A DNA stretch of 64,000 bases from Aphelidium insulamus (Eukaryota; Aphelidiomycota; Aphelidea; Aphelidiaceae). Location: the NCBI GenBank assembly GCA_036784855.1, contig JAZDSV010000001.1, positions 496,001 through 560,000 on the forward strand. Direction: 5' to 3'. The notes below the pieces were generated by a model that had not been told where the DNA came from, did no database searches, and saw nothing but the letters and a program-made list of their open reading frames with translations. Shown in pieces: positions 35,169 to 46,318 of the stretch (position 1 is the first letter of the stretch; every line of letters starts with the position of its first letter). A program made the translations under genes and the position numbers.

Positions 35169-35773
35169 ATCTATATGTGTGCGGTGTGCGGTGTGCTGTG
35201 TCTGTGTGTGCTGTATGTGTGTGTGTAATATGGCGGTGATATCTCAGTCGCTCTCAGTCGCTCTCTGTGCCTCTGCCTCTCTAGTGTAGACGGCCGAAAT
35301 GATATGCGCAGTGAATTGAACGCGAAAAGAAATTGTGGCGCACGAGATGTACTTTCGGAGGATTCACGCAGATTCGACGCTGCCAGGAGATCGCGCAATT
35401 TGACCAATTAGCATCAGCGTGCGCGATTGGCCGGATGCGTGCTTGATCGTCTCGTGGCCGGCGCCGGATTGGCCGGCAAATGTGGCGCTGTTTGGCAGAT
35501 CACTGACTGCTGTCCAATGCTGCAGGTGTGGTATATTATGTATGTGTGTGATTATGTGATGTATATTGTGCTTAATTGCGCTATGCCTTGAACTGCCAGC
35601 GATAATAATGCCACTTGTATGTATGTATTTATGTATCAACAGAGAAGATATTTTAAAGTACATTACGTCACATCCAAATCTGGATGCTTAATTAAGTCTC
35701 TGCCTTATGAACACTGTTAAACAGCAAAGAAGTCTAATTAACAAGCGCCACTGTTTCAGACCGCGCAGCCTCC
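35169..35773. promoter_or_regulatory. Divergent promoter with several CCAAT boxes
   Basis: 605 bp between the Sel1 gene (-) and the SLX4-like gene (+). A GT-rich run lies at about 35170-35226. ATTGGCCGG occurs twice (35426-35434 and 35468-35476), and CCAAT also occurs at 35404 and 35513. Repeated CCAAT boxes in both orientations between divergent genes again suggest NF-Y-type control. No gene is seen. Confidence 0.45.
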
Positions 35774-37529
35774 ATGACAACCACGGTGAGCGAGTGTCCG
35801 GTGTGCGCGCGCCAGTTCCGCGCCAATGAGACGGCACTGCAGCGTACCCGTCATGCCCTGGCGTGTTTGGACGGGGGAGCAGTTGCAGAGTCAACAGTCG
35901 CTCAGCAGCAGGAGGCAGCCGCTGCCGTCACCTGCATTGTATGCGGTGCCGATATGAGCCGATGGAGTGCCAAGAGCGGTCGCCGTGAAAGGCATGTCAA
36001 CGCATGTCTGGACAAACGCCAACTGGCGGCCGTCATTCAGGACACCGAGCGCCAGAGTGCGGTATCGACGCCAGCGACGGAGGGGACTGCCACAAATTTT
36101 GGTGTCTCTTTGCGCGATATTATGCGACTGTCGCGCTGTCCAGTGTGCAATGTGCGGCCACCGGGAGCCGCGTGGCAAAGCGCTGCATTCGATCACAAAT
36201 TTGCCCCAGCCCGGTTGTCTCACATTCGAAAGTGTGGCAACGCTGCGGGAGTTCCACATCATATAGTAATCGACAAGTTGCGGCACGCTCTCTCCACAAG
36301 CTCGGATATCTCGGCCAAAGACTTGCCGCGCACTGACGACAAAGCGATTGCCCTGATGCTTGACAAAAGGACGATGAATAAGTCGGCGACATTGTTGAGA
36401 AATGCTGCTGCAACTGGGACGCTTGTCGATTGTCAGCAGTTGGCCGTGCTGCCAACTGACGACTTTGATGATGACGATGACATTACGTTTGTGCAACACA
36501 AGCCAGTAGTCCGAAATGTAGGAAGTAAAAAAAAGCCGATAACTGGCCAGTGCGAGGCGGAGACCACGCTGGCATTGGCAATATCGTTGGTTGGCAAGGT
36601 ATCATCACCACAGTCCAAGGGCGCAAAGCTGGTGCAATCGAGTCTATTGCCTGTCACGGAGGCCCGTTCACTAGTCGCGGGTCGCATTGAGTCGGACTTG
36701 TGGGTCACAGACTCTACTTTACAAGGTGATTTTAGCAGTTGTACTGTGGCTCCTCAGTCAGAAAACACGTCAACGTGGTCATTCTCAAATCCGCGAGACT
36801 TGTGGCGAATGACAAAAAACTCCATGTGTGATTCCGGCGGTTTCATATCGGCCGCACTGTCAGAGGCATCCAACAAGTCTAGAGCAGTAAGTTCATGGTG
36901 AGCAAGCATGCATGGTCAGACTGACTCTTGACAGTCTGCGGATGAGAATGAGATTCCAGCATTACATCCATCAGAAGCCGTGGTAGTTGTGGTGGATGAT
37001 GATGATAACGATTTGTCAAAAGACACCATTAATCATCCTGCAAACGCCGGTCCACAGCGCCACTTACCCGAGGCATCTTCCACTCAGCCAAACTGCACAC
37101 AAGCTATACTGGTCGATTTGCGTAATGATGACGATCAAAGCGACATTGACGACGATAATATTGGTGAGACTCAAGGTGCGGCGTACGTGTCTGTGGCTGT
37201 CCATATTTTACATCCTGACAAGTACAAGGTGTGAACTGGCGGACAAGCTAACTAGCGCATGTCGAGCAATACCTGAACTTTGTACTCGAATCTTGCTCCT
37301 ACAGGTACCTGGCTTTGTGTGAATGAGTGCGCAAAGACTGATTGCTGCACTGAATAATCCGCAGCCCATTGAACTTCAGGCCGCTTGTGAATTCCTGAGT
37401 CGGCACGGTACCGCTGTGAAGGCCGACGAGGTCAAGAACTTCTTTGACTCGCAGTGCATTCAATACTTTGTTGCATCAAAGCTCGCACGACGAACTAGAG
37501 CCCGACTACGAGCGCAGAAGAAAACATAG
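35774..37529 (+). CDS. SLX4-like structure-specific endonuclease scaffold
   Basis: Exon 1 (35774-36886) and exon 2 (from 36935) join in phase 0 across a 48-bp intron. The N-terminus has three C2HC fingers of UBZ type: CPVCARQF...H...C, CIVCGADMS...RERHVNAC and CPVCNVRPPG...LSHIRKC. A middle TLALAISL helix resembles the (A/L)xALALS motif of SLX4/BTBD12. The segment at 37338-37529 (LIAALNNPQPIELQAACEFL then FFDSQCIQYF) resembles the SLX4 C-terminal domain that binds SLX1. How exon 2 connects to this segment is unresolved: a TGA precedes the ATG at 37323 and no splice pair I tried keeps frame with good consensus. SLX4 organises nucleases for Holliday-junction resolution. Confidence 0.6.
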
Positions 37530-37565
37530 AAACTTTGCAGAACGGATTATTTATTGAATGAGCAA

Positions 37566-39626
37566 TCAGAACTCCAACGACTTGTCCGACATTTCTAATG
37601 CATGCATTAAGCAGGCAGTTGAATACCACATAATTAGTATCCTACCGCGTTTCTTCAACATGTCTTGCCGAACGCTTTCTTCGATTCCGGCAATGAAACG
37701 ATCGAGTGTTTCAACACTTTCCTTCAACTGGGTTTTTTTCCAGTCTAGAATATTTATCATATTTGTCCTGAAATCACTATTGTATACTGACCTGCGATCC
37801 GCTTTCCGTCAGAGTCAAACTGCTTGTCAGGATGCTGTTTGTCATACGCATTAATTTCGCGGCACAAGTCGGCCACTGTAGGCACTGTCATTGGATCAAA
37901 TGTCTCGCACTTTTCAATTGGAATCGGTACGCAAATCCGGCCTGAGTGAGTTAGCAGCGGGCATATTTTAATTACTATACGCAGACCTGTTTTTGGGTGC
38001 ACGCACAATGGAGATTTTAGCAAGTGATTGAGGTGCATGCTGACTTGGGCATCCAAGCGAGGATACAGATACTGAAACTGAATTTCCAGCAAGAGATTCG
38101 GAGACTGCAGAATCATAAGCGTGTTTCAGTAGCCAAAAATTTACTCGCATTCTTTGTCTTGTTTACTTCAAGTGTCTGCTCAAGAAGCGCCCACTTTTCC
38201 TTCGTCGACGAAAGCCTAGACCAGCATTCGCCAACTTTTGATCGAAGCACTGTCCCCGTAAAGTGTCTAAAGTTGACAAGAAATACCCAAATACCTGGAT
38301 TAAGTATAAGCTCCAGCATTTTTTCTTCCTTTTCCGTGCTGGCGAGAATATCTTGGTCTTCCAAGACAACCTCGACAAACATTTCCTTAATGAGCGTCGA
38401 ACAATGCCTGCGTTGTTCATCAGAAGCCGCGACTACGATAATTACTAAGAAGGTACCGAATGTATGGATGAAGGCCAGTTCCAAAGAAAACCTTTTTAGC
38501 CTTTTGATCACCTCCCTACAAATTGGTGAATTATCGCATGGATAAGCAGAAAGTTAATACCTTGATGACTTCCAGGTAGCCCACGATGGACTTTCGTGTT
38601 TCCTCCGACAGCGACCTTGCCCGCTGGTCACACACCCAACAGTGGATACCGCGACGGCCAGAATAGACCCACATGATGTGCTTGAAACCGAAATGTTCTG
38701 TAAACGTGCATCAGTTGATCGAATAGAAACCCCCACATTACAGACCAGTCAGTGCGTAGTGGAGCAATTTCATGGCAATTATCATGAATTTCCAGCACTT
38801 GTTGCAAATATCAGCACCTTTGCAGCAGGTGCGCACCTCGTCGTAGTCTGTCATATCAATATCAAAGACAAGCTCGCGCTCCACGGGTTTGAATGCCCCT
38901 GGTCGAAGAGAGTTTTTCAGTTTTGGCTAACTCACTGTGAAACCAGATGAAAGCGGAACACAACTGCAAACCTTGGCACTGTAAACTGCACCGATATCAA
39001 TCTTTTCCGGATTCTTCTTGATGATTTCGTCCTTGAGCTCCTTCTTGTTGCCAAATGAACTGAACCGGATGTATATTTCACTCTTGCTGACAGGCTCACG
39101 CAGCGTGAAACTGAATTCACGATTTGCCAAGTAGCTGGGCGACACGTTGCCGTAGCTGAGCCAGCGCACAAAATGCTTGTACGGAAACAGACGGCGGTAG
39201 TATAGGGAGAGAATCGTGGCATGATCAACCTGATCCAGCGTGGAATCCCTGCCGCGTTCATTAGCTTCACCGCCCAGGAACACAGAATAAGGCTAACACC
39301 GACATATCATCCAATGGCATTAAAGCGCGCTTCACTGGTGCCTCCGATGGCTCAGTCTGCTTGCGCTTCGTCAGCAACCATGCCGGCGGTTCTTTGGTTA
39401 TGGGAGCGTGCCCCGCTACACCGGACGTTGCTGGAGCGGGCAGTGGCTGGGACACCGAATCTTGGCTGTGTTTGAGCTCTGCCATCGCCACTGCTTGGTC
39501 CAGCATTTCGACATCAATGTCAGCATCATCATCCATGGGGAACTCGTCCATTTCCGTGTCACAAGCGGCCGCGGCATTGGTGACGTCGACACATTGAGCT
39601 GGTTCTGCGCGAGTATCCACATTCAT
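37566..39626 (-). CDS. PRIM1: DNA primase small (catalytic) subunit PRIM1
   Basis: Eleven exons: 39298-39626, 38965-39248, 38746-38898, 38561-38697, 38457-38515, 38295-38407, 38167-38249, 37987-38104, 37792-37941, 37646-37744 and 37566-37594; 517 residues. PRIM1 landmarks are [29 protein letters not shown], the catalytic [17 protein letters not shown], the zinc ligands [52 protein letters not shown] and FDPMTVPT. It makes the RNA primer for polymerase alpha. About 110 acidic, proline-containing residues precede the domain and are absent from human PRIM1. Their join uses the donor GT/GTTAGC. Introns are 45-66 bp. Confidence 0.92.
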
Positions 39627-39979
39627 CGGCACATTCTCTACGTGTCCATGGCGTCAGTCCAGTTAGAAAGGGGAGACACCGCGGCACGCAGAACCTTTGT
39701 CAGTCATGACGGCGTCCATGATGCAATGCCAAATGATTTCGTATGAAACCCTTGCACATTTTATAACACTCTGTCAGTGCCAACGACATTTATCAGACAC
39801 AGTAAATATTTACATATTCGTCAAATCGCTGCAAATATAATGCATGCGGTGGTCTCACTACAGTTAAGAACAGGTGTCTATGCCGCGAGCATCCGTATGA
39901 TTTTTTTTGGACGCTTCAAGAACGATATCGAAGCAACAGTACTCGCAGTACATACATAAACGCTCGACACTGTCACAGT
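39627..39979. other. Spacer between PRIM1 and IFT22
   Basis: 353 bp upstream of PRIM1 and downstream of the co-directional IFT22 gene. AT-rich, with no supported ORF or repeat. It should contain the PRIM1 promoter. Confidence 0.45.
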
Positions 39980-40892
39980 TTATTGTTGCTCGTTGAGCAG
40001 CGCGGCTTCCTGGTCTGCATGACGGCCTAGCTGCTCCGCGTATACAGCACGCAGCAGCCGCTCTATCTCGACGTCCAGGCCGTCTGCATCGGCGTCGGAC
40101 TGTGCATCGCCAAATGGGGACGCGTACGTCACTCTAGCTTTTTGCAGAGTTTTGGGCGGTTTAAGTTTCGGTACTGCCGACTTTGCTGTCAGTGAGTCCT
40201 GGGAGCGCACACCGACAATTAGGCATCGCGACGCCTCTTTGCTCTGCAGCAGCGCCGGGTCCACGCGCTTGACCCTGAGTCCTGATCAGCATGCCGATGG
40301 CGATAACATTTGCTTTCAACGTATTTACCACTTATCCATGACAGCCTCAAATTGTTGGGGCGTGGTCGTGGTGGCCGCGTCGAAGACAAATATTGCCGCG
40401 TCCACCGAGCGGCTAAGAGCCGGCACGTAATTGTCATACATTCTGCCGCGAACTGTTGTCAGTTGTCTGAACTGTTGTCGGTAATGCCTGGGGGCAGAGT
40501 CCACACGCACATGTCATCCCCGGCACAGTCCCACAGTTCGATATCGACCTCGACCCCGCCGTGGGAACCGCTCTGTGCCGCGGACTGTTTACCAGACATG
40601 CGGTACTTGGATAGTAGTGAAGGTTTGGCGGCGGCGACCACCTGAGACATGTCCACAATGCGCTCCGTCTCAATGACACTGGCACGGTTAATGCGGTGGT
40701 CAGTGTGACATTGTGGCGCACCGTATAGTCCTAGTGGGCGTGTATCCGGTGCCCAAGCTGCCGTTGACACTGTCGGACAGGTAGTTGCTGTGCATTGTGT
40801 CAGCACGTCTAGTGTTGTTGTGACAAGCCTGCGCACCACAGGGCACTCTTGCCGGACTTTGACTCGCCCACCACCAGTACCCGTACTCGCAT
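39980..40892 (-). CDS. IFT22: Intraflagellar transport GTPase IFT22/RABL5
   Basis: Five exons (40837-40892, 40722-40787, 40507-40678, 40329-40471, 39980-40274), 243 residues. The protein starts MRVRVLVVGESKSGKSAL, a P-loop in the xSGKSxLxNxL form typical of IFT22. It continues NYLSDSV...YTPTRTIRVIETE (family: Y.PT.GVRILEFE), VDIELWDCAGDD (family: FELWDCGGD), AAIFVFDA and MDKWV. IFT22 is a small GTPase of the IFT-B1 complex in cilia, so its presence argues for a flagellated stage. It is longer than the human protein (185 aa) because of a Ser/Gly insert and a C-terminal tail. The junction after WDCAGDD is uncertain: a 35-bp intron (40472-40506) is assumed, but a 23-bp alternative also keeps frame. 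Confidence 0.75.
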
Positions 40893-40960
40893 AGTGTCCA
40901 CAATATGGTGCGCAGGATATAATTCAGTAAATAAACGAAGCAACACACAAAAAGGTCTAT

Positions 40961-43900
40961 TCACGCAAGCTTTCCCAGCGAGACATAGAACGCCGGTGTC
41001 AGGCGATATATGCACGACATGCCAATAGACCTCACTCTCTCCACACAGCCCACACTCAGCAGAGCCTTCAGAATGTCAGCTACGTCCGTCCGACCCATAA
41101 GCAGTTTAAAGTGGCTGATGATGTCATCCTACAGTGCAGTTAGATACAGATTGCAAACTCAGAGCGGGCTACTTGCCTCATAGCAGTCCGGACGTTGAAG
41201 CAAAAAGTAGGCCACAGCATTCATGCACTGGCGGTATATGGTCCTTTGAAACTGGCCCGTAATGCTGATCCAAATACGTGAAGCGTTTGCTGGTCGTGAT
41301 CCGAAATCTTCCTCGTCCTCACCATTCGGCGGCAAACAAGGCTCGCAATTCCGTTTAGCAGTGACAATGTTTTCCTTGTGGTCGGCAGATTCCTCCAGAG
41401 CGTCGATGCCGCGTTTCAATACTTGGCTACTGTTCTGTGGTAGTGATATGAGGATGTCAAAATCGCCACTTGACGAATTATACTCGGGATTCAGTACTGC
41501 TCGGCCGTGTTCTGCGAGAGAAAGATATACCAGCACAGGTACTCTGCCATACACCTTGGCAACTTTTGACGGAGCACGGGACAGGGTAAGCGTCTGGTGC
41601 CGAATTAATTTGATAAGCAGATCGTCCGGATATTCCGGATTGTGCAAATGCTTCGCGGCTTGCATACTAAGTTGATATGATCGTCCCGGCAATCTTTTTG
41701 CGTGAGAGACTTTCGGTGGGCAAGTGATGGCATCAGAATCAGTCATCTGTTGAATGATACTTTCAACTGCCGACGGTTCATATTTATCGAGAAGGGCCAA
41801 TGCACTTGCCGATTTGTATTCGGTTGCTGGGGTAAGAATGATCCTCTGCACAGAATATCAGCAGAGCAGTAAGTCAACACAGAGTCACTTACCCGCAATA
41901 GGCACGCTATCTCCTCGTCATCCTTGTTCACTTCAGTGGGCATGTGATCTGAATGTACTATCCCAGGAGTATTGTGTTTCCTTGCCACTATATTTACTTC
42001 ACTGACGTTCCATGTATCGGGCCGTTCAACTGATTCGTGACATTTGACTTCGTATTGTTGAAAGAATTCTTCCACGGTGTCTGGCAAAGGCTCGAACTCT
42101 TGCTCTGACATTGTCTCTTGACCCACAGTCACACTTGAAAAATCGAGCTCGTTATTCAAGGCCAGGAGGGAATTAGCATGCAGCTTGATGTCGAATTTGG
42201 CAGGATCGTTGGTATCGTCCTCAACCACTCTCTGTGCCACAAGCTCTAGCAATCGGCTTTCCCACGAATGCTGAAGCCGCTTTAGACTCTGCATGGATCG
42301 AGCGTCGCGCCGAAGTAGAGCCATCCGACGTTGAGGTGCGTAATATGGCCGCGCTTCAAACAGGACCCCGATCGCCATCCAAATATTCAAAGATGGCAAG
42401 TTGCAGCGTACAACGTGGGACTGAGTCACAACCCATGCGGCGAGAAGCAGTTGGTCGTCTGTACGAGACCATGCTTGGCGCGTTTTGCTCCGCGTGCCTT
42501 TTACTGCGACTGATACAATGAACACACGAATCAAAGGTAGCGGTTTGCTTACCTGGGCTTCCCGCGACGTCTTGCGCTGCCGTTTCTGCAAGCGGTACAG
42601 TAACTTCGGATTGCGTTGTGGGCGCATCTTCAGTCGATTTGAAAGGTGGCGCTTCAATTGACTGCAAGCTTTTCAACAGCAACTCCTGCCGCTTTGCATC
42701 CGCATCGTCCCAGCGTCGTTGCTGAATTGTGGTCAAATTGCCGGATCGAATCATTGGGTCAACTAGAACACACGAGTCCTTGACTGCCATCCGGCGTACG
42801 CTGAGACTGTTGATTGTCTTGCGATTAGTCTTCAGGACTGCTTCTGGCCCTGCATCCTTTTTCTTGGCGCTGATGACAGGAACTTCCTTGCCAGCATCCT
42901 GCAAGACTTTCTTGTAATAACCACGAACCTGGTAAGCCGTCAGTCCGCACTCTTTAGCGATATCCGCACATGTAGTGTAGTCCGCATATGGCGTTGAAGT
43001 AGAGTTCGGGTCAACATATCGGTCAAGATGTGCCTTCTGCTCAACACTGATCTTGAACGTTTGCTTCCAATTTTTCACTGAAAATATCTTGCTTAATTTC
43101 TGCGGACACTTTGCCATTAGTTGCTTCAATGCTGCGGCGGTGGGCTGCGGGCGCACAACAGATTCAGATTCTAGCAAGCGCCAAAACCGACCGACATCGT
43201 CCAAGGTTTCAAGTTGGACGCTTTGTACGAGATTCAACACGTCAGAGTCGAGGTTCCCATAGTCATACACGGGAGCAGTGCGCACAAATGTATACTCGTT
43301 ATACAGTCGGTCTTGTCTTCCTGCATTCTGTACGGAGAATGCAACTTCTTTTGGCGTGACCAGCTTTAATGCTTGCAAAAATGAAAAGAATTCAACAAGC
43401 CTTACGCGAATGCGGTAAGCATTTTGTTTCAAGAGCTCATTCGCCAATTTGAGCGGCAACTGCACAATAGGAACGTTTAACTCTTCTCCGTTATCGATGT
43501 AGTTGCGCAAGAGTGGTGTTTCGTGCGAATGCCCAATGATCTTCAGGTACAAGTCCAACGATAGGGACGTATATAGACGCTCAACAGACACCGTGTCATG
43601 GCAAGAATCCGCATCGACGCCATCTACGTTGCCACGTTGACTGCATTGCGCCAAAAACTGGAACATGAAGTAATGGAACAATCGAACTCTTAAAAACTTG
43701 GCAGTTAAAAAGCCATTTTTCACTGCTGCCTTTAACCACGTGTCTTTGGTCGTAGAGGATGCATTCTCCCCGGAGTTCGCGCTTGTGGGTTTCTTGGCGG
43801 TAAATGTCTCGATCTCGTACGAGTGCACCGAAGGCTGCACTATTTTGGCCGATTGACGAGCAATTTGGAGCCGACAATCGCTTATTTTCTTCTTCACCAA

Positions 43901-45647
43901 CTCATCATCCGGCGCCAATTCGGGCAGCAGTATAAACTGTCTGTTTTCATACGTTCCCGTGTATCGCTGAAATTGCACCGACATTATTCGGCACAATTTC
44001 GCTGCTTGCAAAGAGCTGATGACTGACCGAATAGTACGAATATCCATGAGAGGACCATCTGGCACATCGAACTCGCTGCGATAAATGTAACTCAATGATC
44101 GTGAGAACTCGATTATTTTCTCTCGCTTCAGCATTTTCATGATGTTTTCACGCCGAGCAGCTGTCGTCACATTTTCCCCAGCAGATAATCGATGGTCCTT
44201 CACGTCTAGCAGTGACGATGGTGCGGCGTAAGCTACAGCTTTTGGTACAAGACTGCCAGCTGCTGCTTGGCCCACAGCTTTCTTGCCCACGTCACCATCG
44301 TAATAATACATCGGATGAACTGTGGCGCAATATCGGTATACACGCTGACGACCATCCAGCACGAGACTCTTCCCGACTGTGAACAGATCGGGACGCTTGG
44401 CCGCGAGAATATTATCCAATACTCCCTCAAGCGTCTTGCGAGTAATTCGATCACCAGTCGCGGATATTATTTGCGATGCGGTCAAACCGTCGCCACCGGA
44501 ACGGGCCATCAGCATCAACACAAAATGAGACAACGAAGCCAGGTGGTGAGGACTGCACGCGGCAGGTGCAGAGCAATTGGCAGAGCGCTGGTCATCTGGC
44601 GCATCATTGGATGGCATATTCGGACTCTTGATAAGGCGAATACAGTTGCGAAATGTCTTGGTACCAGAGTTGATCCGCACACTTTCAATGTATCCATCAC
44701 GCCGACAGCTGCCCAGAAGGTGCGTAAAGTAACGACGATTGCGCGCTTGTCCAGCCATGAACGGAGTCAACCTTTCTCTTAAATCGGCGTATGTCATTGT
44801 CTGGTTGAGAGCGTTGGACAAGACGTTCAGCAGCCGATTTCGCAGCTTGACTCCACATTCAAGATGGCGCGGCGCAGTGTCTGTGTCCCTGTCGGGCATT
44901 CCGCTGGCACCGACAACTGCGTCGGACATGTCGTTACTATCATCTTTGCCAGAAGCGATATATCCATTATCAGTCGCTGGCGGCGACGAAAATGCGTAGT
45001 GCAGCAGCAAGCTAGAACTGGCATGGTTTTCGCTGCTGAGCCGCTTAATCACCAAACCAGCTCGGACCAGTTCGCGCACGTGATGGAACACTGTTCGCGC
45101 GTCCATGCCAATGTCGCGGCCTAGCACGGCTTGAGTGATGCCCGTGTGGCGCGCGCGTGCAATCATTTGCAGGCAGCACCAAGAGTTGGGCGAGACAACC
45201 AGGTGCAACTGATGCTCCCCGAGAATAGCACGGCGCACAGAGTCTGGCGGTGCCGTGAGCAGAATGTCGGCATCGGCTTCGGAAAGCGTGTCGGGCGTCC
45301 ACTCGGCCATTGCCGCGCGTGTCCACAGGCCGTCGACTGCTTGATCGCGCAGTGCAGTCGATACCTTGACGTCAAGCAAGGTGGGCGGACAGCGCATCAT
45401 TATGCGCCATATGAACTGACGCGTGCAATCGCGCGACAATGCAGCTGGTGATATCTGCAGCGGTGCAGAGTCAGCCGATGCGGCATCATGCACAAGACGA
45501 ACGGCTAGAATGTCCCAAAACTCGCGCAGTGTGCAGCCTGCATGCAGCGCATCATGTGAGTGCGGTGTGATATGCACACGGCCAGCGCTCACCGTCGTCG
45601 CCTTGCAGCGCAATCTCGCGCAGAGCCGCGCGCAAAATGCCGTCCAT
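40961..45647 (-). CDS. GTF3C1: TFIIIC largest subunit, B-block binding (GTF3C1/TFC3 type)
   Basis: Five exons: 45593-45647, 42553-45537, 41893-42509, 41177-41845 and 40961-41128; 1,497 residues. After an N-terminal winged-helix region comes the B-block domain (LHLVVSPNSWCCLQMIARAR, ITQAVLGRDIGMDARTVFHH, VRELVRAGLVIKR). More winged-helix segments follow (LVLMLMARSGGDGLTASQII) and an SRTDDQLLLAAWV Myb-like segment as in TFIIIC subunits. It recognises the B box of tRNA genes for RNA polymerase III. The start at 45647 was chosen because the first exon splices in frame into CTLREFWDILA. The last intron (41129-41176) is GC-AG, donor GAG/GCAAGT. Confidence 0.85.
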
Positions 45648-46318
45648 GCCGGCTTTGATAAATACAATTTGCCAGCGGCTTGAATTAGCGCGGCGGCAGA
45701 TTTTGTGATTGATTACTGCCACAATGCATTATACTTACTATAAATTACAACTTGTTTTTACACCGCATTACTGCCACAAAAGGTAATAATGCATTACTTC
45801 AGCGTCTTATGGATTACATATTACACACACCGCATTACTGCCACCATAGAGAATCCATCGCGAGTTGCAAAGCATTTTGATTTGAGGGTCTCGACATTCT
45901 AGCCTCTATACAGTTACGTAACATTTGTCCACAGGGCCTGGAGTATAGCGAACATGGCAGAGTTGTGTATCCATTCTACTCTTGATATTGCATGACAACA
46001 TGAACGGTGGCTAGGCACATGTACGCTCATATCACTGTGGGAGGGATGAATACATATGTCCGTATTATTCATATTTACCACTAAGGCAATTATCACGGCA
46101 ACACAAAATCACTATGGCTGATCAACTCTATCATGACTTTAATAAGCACTCGCCGTGACTTTGCTCGCGGAAACAGAAAAACTTCCCGGGCATATGTAAA
46201 TAGCAGTCTGTAACAATGTAACACTTAAAACTGTCCTATTACTTCTTTTGTGCCTGTATTGAGTGACGAACGCAGTGGACGCTCAACTACTGACAGGCAA
46301 TGCAATTACGCCAACACG
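45648..46318. promoter_or_regulatory. Divergent promoter with repeated ATTACTGCCAC element
   Basis: 671 bp between GTF3C1 (-) and the CABLES-like gene (+). ATTACTGCCAC occurs three times in the same orientation (45712-45722, 45767-45777, 45834-45844). The last two lie within a longer direct repeat, CACCGCATTACTGCCAC. The copies are 65-197 bp upstream of the GTF3C1 ATG. No gene is seen; the rest is AT-rich. Confidence 0.45.
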
